A stretch of 64,000 nt of DNA, taken from the NCBI GenBank assembly GCA_025463785.1, contig JAODBD010000005.1:248001-312000 (forward strand), read 5' to 3'. The translations under genes and the position numbers were made by a program. Of this stretch, positions 8,632-19,234 are shown in pieces (the first letter of the stretch is position 1; every line of letters begins with the position of its first letter). This DNA comes from Glaciihabitans sp. GTDB lineage: Bacteria > Actinomycetota > Actinomycetes > Actinomycetales > Microbacteriaceae. The notes beneath the pieces are model-generated. The model was given only the letters and a program-made list of their open reading frames with translations. It was not told where the DNA came from and did no database searches.

Positions 8632-9236
8632 GCGTCAACCCGACCGTCGTGCGCCGCATCGCGCGCCGAGGCCCCGCCAACCGCGGCACCGCCAATCGCA
8701 GCACCGCGGTCCGCCACCGCCGCGCCCGCCGAAACCCCGTAGTCGACACACTCACACACCATCGGACTCCACGCCGCGAGTTCCAGCGCGCGATCGCCGA
8801 TCGGGTTGACTCCGGTGCCGGCGGCGAGCGCGTGGGCAACGAGCGCGTGCAGGCATTTCACCCGGGACGGCATGCCGCCGGCCGAGATCCCATCGAGTTC
8901 CGCCACGAATTCGATGCCATTGCGATCCGCCAGGTAAGACCGGTGCGCGGCGAGGTAGGCATCCGCGGTTTCGCCGACGAGAAGGGCCGCCAGTTCGGGC
9001 ATGACGCCGGTCGCCTCAAGCGTCGAGACTGCTGCCGTGGCGGCCGGATGGCTCAGGTAGTACAGCGTGGGAAACGGCGTCCCATCGGCCAGTCGTGGCG
9101 CCGTCGAAACCACTGTCGGCGCACCGCAGATACAGCGAGCCGAGATGCCGATGACATCCCGTGCCGGCCTGCCGAGTTGCGCCGAGACAATCGCTATGTC
9201 TCGATCTGTGGGCGGATCGAATGGCGGCGTTGTCAC
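8628..9236 (-). CDS. DUF501 family protein
   Basis: A 202-residue protein with the conserved actinobacterial DUF501 pattern: an N-terminal LGR segment, a Cys pair in RCICGAP, then PTLYYLSHP, and a C-terminal GGMPSRVKCLHALVAH block. Function is unknown; the conserved Cys and His could bind metal (inference). The C-terminus is an Ala/Gly-rich tail. Its place after ftsB and eno is conserved across actinobacteria. GTG start at 9236 overlaps the ftsB stop by four bases. Confidence 0.85.
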   Translation of the reverse strand: MTTPPFDPPTDRDIAIVSAQLGRPARDVIGISARCICGAPTVVSTAPRLADGTPFPTLYYLSHPAATAAVSTLEATGVMPELAALLVGETADAYLAAHRSYLADRNGIEFVAELDGISAGGMPSRVKCLHALVAHALAAGTGVNPIGDRALELAAWSPMVCECVDYGVSAGAAVADRGAAIGGAAVGGASARDAAHDGRVDA

Positions 9237-9937
9237 TGGCCGACTCCTGTCATGCCGGGGTTCTTCGTCGGCGTACCCGCTGGTGTACCCGACGAAGTTG
9301 GTCCCGAGGAAGTTGAGCCCAACGTTGGCGAGATAAGTGTGCCCCCGCCGGAGTCTGTGCCAAGTTTGCTGGCCGGCTCCGTTGAGAGGCCTGCGCTGAA
9401 GATCGATGACGTGAGCGACTTCACCCAGTCGACCTGGGTGTTCTGGATGTGCTTGCTGATGGGCGCCCCATCCGTGGATGTCGTTGCGGCCTTGTCTGGG
9501 ATGACCAGGTAGCTGTAATCCCCCGGGAACACGAAGAGCAGCCGATTGCGCGCCTGCGCCTCGATGTACGCCGGATCATCCCAGCGCGCGACCTGCGACT
9601 TCAGCCCCGAGACGTGGTGTTTGGCGGCATCGACTGACTTTTGCAGGCTCGCGATCTGCGCGCGCTGCTCGATCAGGAGTTTGAGCGATGGTGCGAGAAC
9701 AATGACCCCGAGGACAACCAGCGCCATGATCATGATCGTAAAACTGGACAGCCGGATGTTTGCAAGCCACCGCTCGGGAGCGCTATCCCCCCGCGGGTTC
9801 GAACCACGTTGGGTCGAACCACGTTGGGTCGAAGCGCGCTGGGTGGAATCACGCTCGGTAGAACCGCGCTCGGTAGAACCACGCTGGGTCGACGCAGACT
9901 GCGCCGCTCGCGCCCTGCCTCGATCTGCTCTCGCCAT
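9233..9937 (-). CDS. ftsB: Septum formation initiator (FtsB/DivIC family) with pentapeptide-repeat N-terminus
   Basis: A 234-residue bitopic membrane protein. One transmembrane helix (about residues 58-80) is followed by a coiled coil (IEQRAQIASLQKSVDAAKHH) and the FtsB-like DPAYIEAQARNRL segment. FtsB-family proteins link the divisome to septal peptidoglycan synthesis. The cytoplasmic N-terminus carries about six copies of a pentapeptide like STQRG or STERG, encoded by a 15-bp tandem repeat. The C-terminal tail is Ser/Thr/Gly/Pro-rich. ATG start at 9937; it is downstream of eno as in other actinobacteria. Confidence 0.88.
   Translation of the reverse strand: MARADRGRARAAQSASTQRGSTERGSTERDSTQRASTQRGSTQRGSNPRGDSAPERWLANIRLSSFTIMIMALVVLGVIVLAPSLKLLIEQRAQIASLQKSVDAAKHHVSGLKSQVARWDDPAYIEAQARNRLLFVFPGDYSYLVIPDKAATTSTDGAPISKHIQNTQVDWVKSLTSSIFSAGLSTEPASKLGTDSGGGTLISPTLGSTSSGPTSSGTPAGTPTKNPGMTGVGQ
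9799..9888 (-). repeat. 15-bp in-frame tandem repeat, about six units, inside ftsB
   Basis: The plus-strand unit TCGAACCACGTTGGG is present twice exactly (9799-9828), followed by four diverged units to 9888. Each unit encodes one basic/polar pentapeptide of the cytoplasmic N-terminus of the FtsB-like protein, so copy-number change keeps the frame. Confidence 0.85.
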
Positions 9938-10030
9938 ACCAACGATGCTAAGCGGCCAAGCTGCGGAACACCGGCAGGCTCCCGCTCCTCGCGCGAACCC
10001 ATGGTGCGCCCGGCAGGAACAGCGTCAACC

Positions 10031-10166
10031 TGCCTCGACTAACACGCACTGCCTCGACTAACACTGGCTGCCCGGACTAACACTGACCGCCCCGACCAAC
10101 ACTGAGTCACTCCAAGAAACTCAGAGTAACTCCAAGAAACTCAGACCAACTCCGAGCAACTCGAAT
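10031..10166. repeat. Nested minisatellites in the eno-ftsB spacer (4 x 19 bp, then 3 x 20 bp)
   Basis: Four imperfect 19-bp units of the type TGCCTCGACTAACACTGGC run from 10031 to 10106. Directly after come three 20-bp units of the type TCACTCCAAGAAACTCAGAG (10107-10166), and then degenerate GCCAACCAG motifs to about 10225. No gene is seen in the 9938-10227 spacer. The eno terminator should lie here, but I see no clear long hairpin. Confidence 0.8.
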
Positions 10167-10227
10167 CGGGCCCAGCCACCCAGGCCTAGCCAACCAGCCG
10201 TAGCCAACCAGCAGCGGCCAACCCGCA

Positions 10228-12901
<2,674 letters not shown>

Positions 12902-12980
12902 GGCTCTAGTTTGACACGGCTCTGGATTCTCAGCCGCCAAGGCCGACCAGGAACCGCACCAACCCGCCCACCGAACAGAA

Positions 12981-13583
12981 CTAGGCGATGCTTGCTTCGA
13001 CCAACTCCTCGAGACGCGCGCGGTGGCGTTCCATTGCGAGCTCAAATGCTGCGGTCGCGGCCGCCGCCTTGTTGTTGAGAATGAAGTCGTACTGGATGCC
13101 ATAGAAGGTATTGATGTTCAGGCGCGTCTCGAGGGCGGCATCCGCCTCGCTCAGCCCCAGTGACCTGAGGGCGTTCTGCCCGATCCGCTGCCACGTTTCG
13201 TAGAGCGCGCGACTAAACGTGTGTTGGTGCGGTTCGACGGCCTCGATCAGCGCGGCCTCGAACTCGAGGCGCTGCAGTTGCCGGTTGCGCGGCTCGAGCG
13301 TCCACGCCCAGGACATGAATAGCCCGTCAAAGTAGACATCCAGTGTGCCGGGGTTCTGCTGCAGGGTTTCCTCGATGCCAGTAGCTCGCGTTGAGGCCGC
13401 GGCCACGATCTCGCTCAGCAGGTTGGCGCGCGTCCCGAAGTGGTACACGAGGGTGTACGTGCTGAAGCCGAGCGCCTGCGCAATCGTGCGGAATGACACC
13501 GATGCCAACGACTTGTCCTGCAGGTAGTCGAGGATGTCGGCTATGAGTTGCGGTTTGCGCAGCGGGTCAGGTTGACGAGGCAT
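12981..13583 (-). CDS. TetR/AcrR family transcriptional regulator
   Basis: A 200-residue regulator. The N-terminal helix-turn-helix spans about residues 10-55 (FRTIAQALGFSTYTLVYHFGTRANLL), typical of TetR DNA-binding domains. The rest is a helical ligand domain with no recognisable effector. ATG at 13583. No divergent target gene lies next to it: the upstream 330-base spacer faces the mazG 3' end. It may regulate itself or distant genes. Confidence 0.87.
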   Translation of the reverse strand: MPRQPDPLRKPQLIADILDYLQDKSLASVSFRTIAQALGFSTYTLVYHFGTRANLLSEIVAAASTRATGIEETLQQNPGTLDVYFDGLFMSWAWTLEPRNRQLQRLEFEAALIEAVEPHQHTFSRALYETWQRIGQNALRSLGLSEADAALETRLNINTFYGIQYDFILNNKAAAATAAFELAMERHRARLEELVEASIA

Positions 13584-13911
13584 TCTCGCAACCTATCAGG
13601 TATTAGATAACGTGTGTTGTGCTAACGACTGTTATGGATATAGTATTTTCATCGCGCGGAGCAATGAGGCTGATGAGTTCTGTCCATGCAGCTCGCACGC
13701 GCTGAGCCACGGATCGTGCCGGGGGTGGCACTTTCCTCACGACAGGAACGACGGTTATGGGTATATCCGTCGATCCGATTCCGGTCGAACTGCGCGCCCC
13801 GAAACACCGGCGCGCGGAGCGCTGGTTGGGGTGCCCTTCCCTATTCGGGTTGGGGAGGGCACCATTTCAGCGCGGGGTTAGTTGCTGAGCGGGCTCACTG
13901 CGACTGCCGTG
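13584..13911. other. tetR upstream spacer with a repeated motif
   Basis: No convincing gene is present in these 328 bases. An AT-richer stretch at 13591-13645 should hold the tetR promoter. A 12-base motif GTTATGGRTATA occurs twice in the same orientation, near 13630 (ACTGTTATGGATATAG) and near 13752 (ACGGTTATGGGTATAT). These could be operator half-sites or a small duplication; the role is unproven. A strong hairpin at 13830-13863 lies next to the mazG end. Confidence 0.5.
13830..13863 (-). terminator. Hairpin downstream of mazG
   Basis: Arms GGTGCCCTTCCC and GGGGAGGGCACC form a 12-bp stem (one G-T pair) around a 10-base loop, about 50 bases past the mazG stop. There is no T-tract, so an intrinsic terminator is likely but not certain. 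Confidence 0.55.
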
Positions 13912-14598
13912 TTACTCGGCGGCGCGGATGTCGTCCTGCAGCTCGCGCAGTGCTCCCCGGAGCGCCCGTTCCGCATCCAGGCCGTTGTCGCGCGCGGTCG
14001 ACACGATGGCGAGAAGCAACTGGCCGAGCTGGTGCTCTGAGTCCACGTCGAGCTCGGCAGCGGCATCCGGAATCTTCGGGCTCACACCCAGCTTGGTTGC
14101 CTTGCCGAGCAGCTTGTCAGCGAGCAGAAGCGCAGGCATCGCCTGCGGAACGCCATCGAGGACACTCGTTCGCGACGACTTCTCGACACGTTTGACCTCG
14201 TCCCAAACCGCGACAACCTCGTCGGCCGTGTGTGCCTGCGCTTGGCCGAAGACGTGGGGATGCCTGCCGACCATTTTCGCTGTCATGTGGGCGGCGACAT
14301 CTTCGATGCTGAAATCTTCGCCGGGGGTGTGTGCCGCGATGTCGGAGTGAAACAGCACCTGATAGAGCACGTCGCCCAGCTCTTCGATCAGCTCCTCGCG
14401 GTTGCCACTTTCTATGGCGTCAACGAGTTCGTAGGTCTCCTCAATCAGGTAGCGAACGAGGGATGCGTGGGTCTGGTCGGCGTCCCACGCGCAGCCGCCC
14501 GGCGCCCGCAGCTGTGCCATCACGGCGATGAGTTGTTCGAGTTGCGGATGTGTTTCGGTCACACCGGCGACATCCTGGCCAGGTTGGTACTGCATCAT
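13912..14598 (-). CDS. mazG: MazG-type nucleoside triphosphate pyrophosphohydrolase
   Basis: A 228-residue all-helical NTP pyrophosphohydrolase that hydrolyses (d)NTPs to monophosphates and cleans the nucleotide pool. The family EExxE...D pattern is visible: LIEETYELVDAIE and ELIEELGDVLYQVLFH give the Mg ligands. Start ATG at 14598 (or the adjacent ATG at 14595) has AGGATGG upstream. In mycobacteria mazG directly follows mfd; here about 35 kb of other genes lie between them. Its 5' end is 33 bases from the stop of the next gene upstream. Confidence 0.93.
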   Translation of the reverse strand: MMQYQPGQDVAGVTETHPQLEQLIAVMAQLRAPGGCAWDADQTHASLVRYLIEETYELVDAIESGNREELIEELGDVLYQVLFHSDIAAHTPGEDFSIEDVAAHMTAKMVGRHPHVFGQAQAHTADEVVAVWDEVKRVEKSSRTSVLDGVPQAMPALLLADKLLGKATKLGVSPKIPDAAAELDVDSEHQLGQLLLAIVSTARDNGLDAERALRGALRELQDDIRAAE

Positions 14599-14630
14599 GG
14601 TTCCATCCTGCCCTTTGCCGCGCACCTCCA

Positions 14631-17282
14631 CTACGCGATCGCGACCCCGGCGCTTGTCCTCGTGATGGATGTGTAGCCCGTCTTGGATCCCGTCACCCGA
14701 ACGGTAATCGTGTGAGCGGAGTCGCTGATCTTCACGAGGTAGGTCGAGCGCGTCGCCGATGGGATCGGGGACCCGTCCTGATACCACTGGTAGTGCAGTG
14801 TGACGACGGACGGCTTCCACAAACCCGGGTTTGCGGTGAGCTTGTGGCCGACGGCATGAGTTCCCGTGATCTTGGGGGTCGGCGTCGAGGTGAGCACCCT
14901 GCCAATGGTTGCTGTGGCGCTGGTCCTCGCCACGGTGGTGTAACCGGGTTCTGTACCGGTGACGACGACGCTGATCTTCTGGCCGCCATCCGCAGATGCA
15001 AGCCTGTAGGTAGCCGAAGTCGCGTGGCTGATGGCCGAGCTTCCCCGCTTCCACTGATAGTGGTACGTGATCGTCCCGGGTGACCAGGTCGCATTGGCCG
15101 TGAGCGTTTGCCCGACCGCCTTCGTTCCCGTGATAACCGGAGTGGCGGTTGCCAGAACTCCGCCGGTCACGATCGCACTCGGCGCACTCTCCCGAATCGA
15201 GTTGAGGTATCCGCTCTCCGCGCCTGTTGCCTTCACGGTCAGTGTCTTGCCGGCGTCGCCCGAGATCGGAGTGTACGTGACGTTGGTGGCCCCGAAAATC
15301 GCGGCTCCCTGGAGGTACCACTGGTAGGTCAGCGTTACGCTTCCTGGCCCCCACGCCGCTGTTTGCGCGGTGAGCGGGGTGCCGAGCTTAGGAGTTCCCA
15401 CGATCAGCGGAGTCGACGGCTGGAGCGACGGCAGCTTCTGAAGTCGCGCGTTGATCCCCGTGCTGATGGCACCCGCCGAGAGCGATAACGCTTCGGCGTC
15501 GATCTGCGCAGGCGTGCCGCCGATAGCTGCCGTCCAGTACTGCGGTTCGTAGGTGTTGCCGTCCGCGGGCGCAAAGCCGACAAAGTAGTTGCCCGGCGCG
15601 GCCAGGAAGCTGTAGTTGCCGTCGATGTCGCTGACGGCTGATGCAACCTGCTGATCGGTCGAGTCATAGAGGGTGACCGTCGTGCCTTCGAGCGGTGCTC
15701 GGGAAGCGTCGGTCGTGGTCCCCGAGATGCTGACACCCAGCGAAACGATGTCTTGGATCGGGGCCACGGGACCAGCACCGGTGACGTGAATGGTCTGCGG
15801 ATGGGTGTACGGCAGATAGGGCGGCGTCGCGTTCCCTCGGGAGAAGGAGACCGTGTAGTCGCCTGGCACCAGTCCGGTGACGTTGTAGCTGCCGTTAATA
15901 CCTGTCGTCGCATTTCCTGCAAGGACGTCTGCGTTCGTTCGAACTTCGACCGCGATGCCCGAAATCGGATTCTCCTGCTCGTTGACAACGCTTCCCGCGA
16001 TATTGCCGAGTCTCACCATCGTCACGTCATTGCCGGTCGAGTTGGACCCCTCCTCGAGAACGATCGGTCCTGGGTCGAGTATCGACTGATGGGTGCCGGC
16101 TGTCACGTCAAGTTCATAGGAACCCGGCCGCAGACCCACGGCCGAGAAGTTGCCATCGACGCCGGATGTCGCGGTCGCTACCTTGTGTGTAGTGCCGAGA
16201 TCATAGACATCCACTGTTGCACCTGAGACCACGCCGAACGCATCGTTGATGTTGCCGGAGATCGTCGCCGAAGTTTCGACGACCGCGTCGATGTTTGACG
16301 AAGTCTGGCCGGGAATCACCGTGATCAGGCTGGCCAGTGCACGAGTTGATGCGCCGTCCCACCACTGCGACGCCCAGGTGGCATCACCGGGCGTACCAAA
16401 CTCCACGAAATACGAGCCCGCGACGAGATCGTTGAATCCGTATTGTCCTGTGGAATCCGTGTTGGTTGTTTCGACTGTTGATCCACTCTGGGTCGTCAGC
16501 GTCACGGGAAGGTTATTGATCGGCTGGTTCGCAGTGTCAAGAGCGGTGCCGCCGATTGTCGCCTTGAGCGTCAGGAATTTGGTGCCAAGGGACTTGTTTT
16601 CGCTCGTGCCGATGAACAGCAAGGTGGCATCCTGTTGGCGGGTGCCGCCAAACCAGGTGGTCAGGTAGTTCTCTGCGCTGTCAATAAATTCCACGACGTA
16701 GATGCCAGGTTCGAGTGTGTTGTTGCCCACCCGGAAAGTGCCATCACTCGCAGTGTTGCCTTGAGCTACTTCACTGTTACTTATAGCGTCCACGATGACG
16801 ACGGTGACGTTCGCGAGCGGGTTGCCGGTCTGCGCATCGAGCACCGTACCCGAAACGGAACCATCGGGGGTCAACGAGAAATCGATGCCGGTTTGCGGGG
16901 TGTCCACGCTGGCGGTGACCGTGGTCGGATTGCTGGCGCCACCATAGGAGTTAGCTTCGTAAACCTGGCTCGGGTCACTCGCGAAGATTGTGTAGTCGCC
17001 CGTTGGCGGCGCGAGCGTGTAGTTTCCGCTGGCATCGGTGAGCGTCGTCGTTGGGAAGCTGCTCGGCGGAATTGTCAGAGCGCGCACCTCTACACCGGCG
17101 AGGTTGCCGCCCGCGACGGCGTCGGTGATGTGGCCGGAGATGGTGCCCGTAGCATCGGCCGACGCACTCGTCGGCACCACCATGGCGAAGAGCAACGCCA
17201 CCGCCGCTATCAGCGCAGTCGGGATGCCGATTCGGCGAAGTTTGGACACCCGCGTTTTCGTAGAGTTGGTTTGCTGGGACAT
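14631..17282 (-). CDS. Secreted repeat protein: carboxypeptidase-regulatory-like and Ig-like domains (paralog A)
   Basis: An 883-residue exported protein with a signal peptide (residues 1 to about 42, ending SASA). The body has about six beta-sandwich repeats of the CarboxypepD_reg/Cna-B type, each with a GxVxDxxGNYxxxxLxPGxY-like core. The C-terminal ~280 residues are three ~90-residue Ig-like repeats (AVGQTLTA...YQWKRG...KISVVVTGTEPGY). No LPXTG motif or C-terminal helix is visible, so it may be secreted or held non-covalently. Start ATG at 17282 has AAAGG upstream. It is paralogous to 19235-22228. An adhesive or matrix role is inferred. Confidence 0.8.
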   Translation of the reverse strand: MSQQTNSTKTRVSKLRRIGIPTALIAAVALLFAMVVPTSASADATGTISGHITDAVAGGNLAGVEVRALTIPPSSFPTTTLTDASGNYTLAPPTGDYTIFASDPSQVYEANSYGGASNPTTVTASVDTPQTGIDFSLTPDGSVSGTVLDAQTGNPLANVTVVIVDAISNSEVAQGNTASDGTFRVGNNTLEPGIYVVEFIDSAENYLTTWFGGTRQQDATLLFIGTSENKSLGTKFLTLKATIGGTALDTANQPINNLPVTLTTQSGSTVETTNTDSTGQYGFNDLVAGSYFVEFGTPGDATWASQWWDGASTRALASLITVIPGQTSSNIDAVVETSATISGNINDAFGVVSGATVDVYDLGTTHKVATATSGVDGNFSAVGLRPGSYELDVTAGTHQSILDPGPIVLEEGSNSTGNDVTMVRLGNIAGSVVNEQENPISGIAVEVRTNADVLAGNATTGINGSYNVTGLVPGDYTVSFSRGNATPPYLPYTHPQTIHVTGAGPVAPIQDIVSLGVSISGTTTDASRAPLEGTTVTLYDSTDQQVASAVSDIDGNYSFLAAPGNYFVGFAPADGNTYEPQYWTAAIGGTPAQIDAEALSLSAGAISTGINARLQKLPSLQPSTPLIVGTPKLGTPLTAQTAAWGPGSVTLTYQWYLQGAAIFGATNVTYTPISGDAGKTLTVKATGAESGYLNSIRESAPSAIVTGGVLATATPVITGTKAVGQTLTANATWSPGTITYHYQWKRGSSAISHATSATYRLASADGGQKISVVVTGTEPGYTTVARTSATATIGRVLTSTPTPKITGTHAVGHKLTANPGLWKPSVVTLHYQWYQDGSPIPSATRSTYLVKISDSAHTITVRVTGSKTGYTSITRTSAGVAIA

Positions 17283-17380
17283 TGTGACCTTTGGGGGCTC
17301 GACGGCGACGCAGTGCGGTACTCGCACGGTATCGGACCGACCGCTCGCAGCGCTGACCCCAGTTAGGGCAGGTGGGTACG

Positions 17381-18931
17381 TCATCCTGCTGCAGCCTCGC
17401 GGGCAAGGTCACGCAGTGCCGGACTCTTGCTCCTGAGCGGAATTGGTATCTGGCGGGAGTCTCGGTCGGGAGGCGGGATCAGCCAGTACGCGTCGGTTTG
17501 GTCGCGCTTGATTTCCCACCCGTTGTTGTGGGCAAGCAAGTGATGGTGTTTGCAGAGCAGGATGCCGTCGGCGGTATTAGTGGGACCGTGGTCTCGGCCC
17601 CAAAACCTAATGTGGTGCGCTTCACACCAGGACGGTGGCCTCTGACAGTCGGGCATCATGCATCCCCCGTCGCGAACGGCGAGCGCTTCGCGTTGCCTGC
17701 GAGTGAATGTGCGTTGCTCGCGCCCGACATCCAGCGCGCGGCCGGCCCGGTCGAAGGTGACTTCCTCGGTCGCGCCGGTACAGGTGAGCCGCTGCACGGT
17801 CGAGATCGACACCGGGTCAGACTGCCCATCGAGGCGCCCGAGGCCGTGCCCACTTGCGAACGCGGTACGGGTCGCGGTGACCCTGACGACCGGTGCTCCG
17901 GAACCGAGGAGGCGACGGCTGTCGGAATCGGCTCCAGCGCGCAGCAGTTGCTCAAACCCGTCCGAGGCGAGTTGCGCGACGGTGCGTGTATCTTCCAGGA
18001 TGCGTGCGGCCTTCGTTTTCTCAGCGTCAGCAACGAACCTGACACCTCCGCGTTTCGGGGAGGTGAGCCGGTCAAAGACATCCTTGACGGTGACAGCGGT
18101 TTCGGGATCCATGACCCAAACCAGCCGAGACATGCCATCTGGAAGTGTCGTGAATGTCAGTGAACGTTTAGCCCGACGTTCGGCTTCGCGTAGCTTCACT
18201 CCGTCGACATCCAGCTCATCTCGCGCTTCTCGTGCTGCGCGAAACAGGTGATCGGGAGGCAGGGATGCGCCATCCCGGCACAAGCGGGACGCCGCAGCTC
18301 GCAGCGCGTCGGCCGTCACCGCGGTGGTGGGCTCACCCAAGCCGGCTCGGATGGCCTCTGCGCCCTCCACCGATAACTCTCGTGCTGCCAGTGCTGCCGC
18401 GACAGGCGCCAGCCACGGTTGCGAAGGCACCGCAACTTCACGCGTCGCACGATCGACTTGCCCGGCAGTCGCGGCCTCCCGCGCGAGAGTACCAACCCGG
18501 ACAGCAATCACCGCCTCCCGCCCGGTAACACCGTTCGTGGCGACCATGAACTGTGCGGGCGTGCGATGCCCGGCCCGCTGCGCCAACCCCTGCAAACCGA
18601 GTGCAGGCGTTGACCGGTGCGCTATCTCGCCGGCGATCAGTGCCTTGCTCCCACTCAAGCCCTTGGATGCTGTTGCGGCTAACAGGTTTACTTCAAGCAG
18701 GGCTGCCTCACCCAGCTCTTGATACGCTGAAACATCGACCGGCAGAGCTTCAACCGCCTCGACCGCGGCACGATACAACTCCACCAGTGACAACTCCACC
18801 AGTGCAGCGCTAGCAGTAGTGGCAGCACCGCCCGCATCGTTCGCACCGACAGCACCGGCAGCAGGGGCAACACTGCCAACAGCACCGGCCAGTGCGCCGG
18901 GCGGGGCTGCCGCTGGTGAGGTTGAAGTCAT
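17381..18931 (-). CDS. DUF222 domain-containing HNH endonuclease (13E12 repeat family)
   Basis: A 516-residue protein with an Ala-rich N-terminus, a central DUF222 domain (about residues 60-370) and a C-terminal HNH nuclease domain near 430-490: CMMPDCQRPPSWCEAHHI, then LLCKHHHLLAHNNGWEI, with the Cys/His metal ligands intact. This family is abundant and variable in actinobacteria. A palindrome fitting the LexA (SOS) box lies 19 bases before the start, so damage induction is likely. It sits between two paralogous repeat-protein genes on the same strand. Its target is unknown. Confidence 0.88.
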   Translation of the reverse strand: MTSTSPAAAPPGALAGAVGSVAPAAGAVGANDAGGAATTASAALVELSLVELYRAAVEAVEALPVDVSAYQELGEAALLEVNLLAATASKGLSGSKALIAGEIAHRSTPALGLQGLAQRAGHRTPAQFMVATNGVTGREAVIAVRVGTLAREAATAGQVDRATREVAVPSQPWLAPVAAALAARELSVEGAEAIRAGLGEPTTAVTADALRAAASRLCRDGASLPPDHLFRAAREARDELDVDGVKLREAERRAKRSLTFTTLPDGMSRLVWVMDPETAVTVKDVFDRLTSPKRGGVRFVADAEKTKAARILEDTRTVAQLASDGFEQLLRAGADSDSRRLLGSGAPVVRVTATRTAFASGHGLGRLDGQSDPVSISTVQRLTCTGATEEVTFDRAGRALDVGREQRTFTRRQREALAVRDGGCMMPDCQRPPSWCEAHHIRFWGRDHGPTNTADGILLCKHHHLLAHNNGWEIKRDQTDAYWLIPPPDRDSRQIPIPLRSKSPALRDLAREAAAG

Positions 18932-18949
18932 ACCTCAATTATCGAGGTT

Positions 18950-18963
18950 CGAACATATGTTCG
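18950..18963 (-). promoter_or_regulatory. LexA/SOS box upstream of the DUF222-HNH gene
   Basis: The perfect palindrome CGAACATATGTTCG matches the Gram-positive/actinobacterial LexA pattern CGAAC-N4-GTTCG. It lies 19 bases upstream of the ATG at 18931, in the promoter zone. Members of the mycobacterial 13E12 family are known to have LexA sites, which supports the call. Confidence 0.8.
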
Positions 18964-19133
18964 GTCCCAAAATCAGGCATCTGTGGACAACTTTCGCGCC
19001 CCAATGCGGGGGCGGGAGAAGACCGGCGAGTTCCACCGCGTGCGAGTCAAGGCAAGCGGCCCAACCCAGTGCAACTCACCAAACGCAACTCACTCAGCGC
19101 AACTCACCCAGCCAACCCACTCGCCACCACTGG

Positions 19134-19230
19134 CCACCGCCGCGCAGCCGCCGCGTACACCGCCGCGCCACCGCCGCGCAGCCGCCGCGTACACCGCCGC
19201 GCAGCCGCCGCGCAACCCCCGCGCAACCCC
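19134..19230. repeat. 34-bp GC-rich tandem repeat in the spacer before DUF222-HNH
   Basis: A 34-bp unit beginning CCACCGCCGCGCAGCCGCCG is repeated exactly at 19134-19167 and 19168-19201, with a partial third copy to about 19230. Before it, at 19070-19120, the motif GCAACTCAC occurs three times. The spacer 18964-19234 has no gene I can support. Confidence 0.8.
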
Positions 19231-19234
19231 GCCG

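Noticed and set aside
10031-10166. CRISPR-like array
   Set aside because: Repeats are directly adjacent with no unique spacers, and no cas genes are in the window.
19134-19230. CRISPR-like or integration-site array
   Set aside because: A simple 34-bp tandem repeat without spacers.
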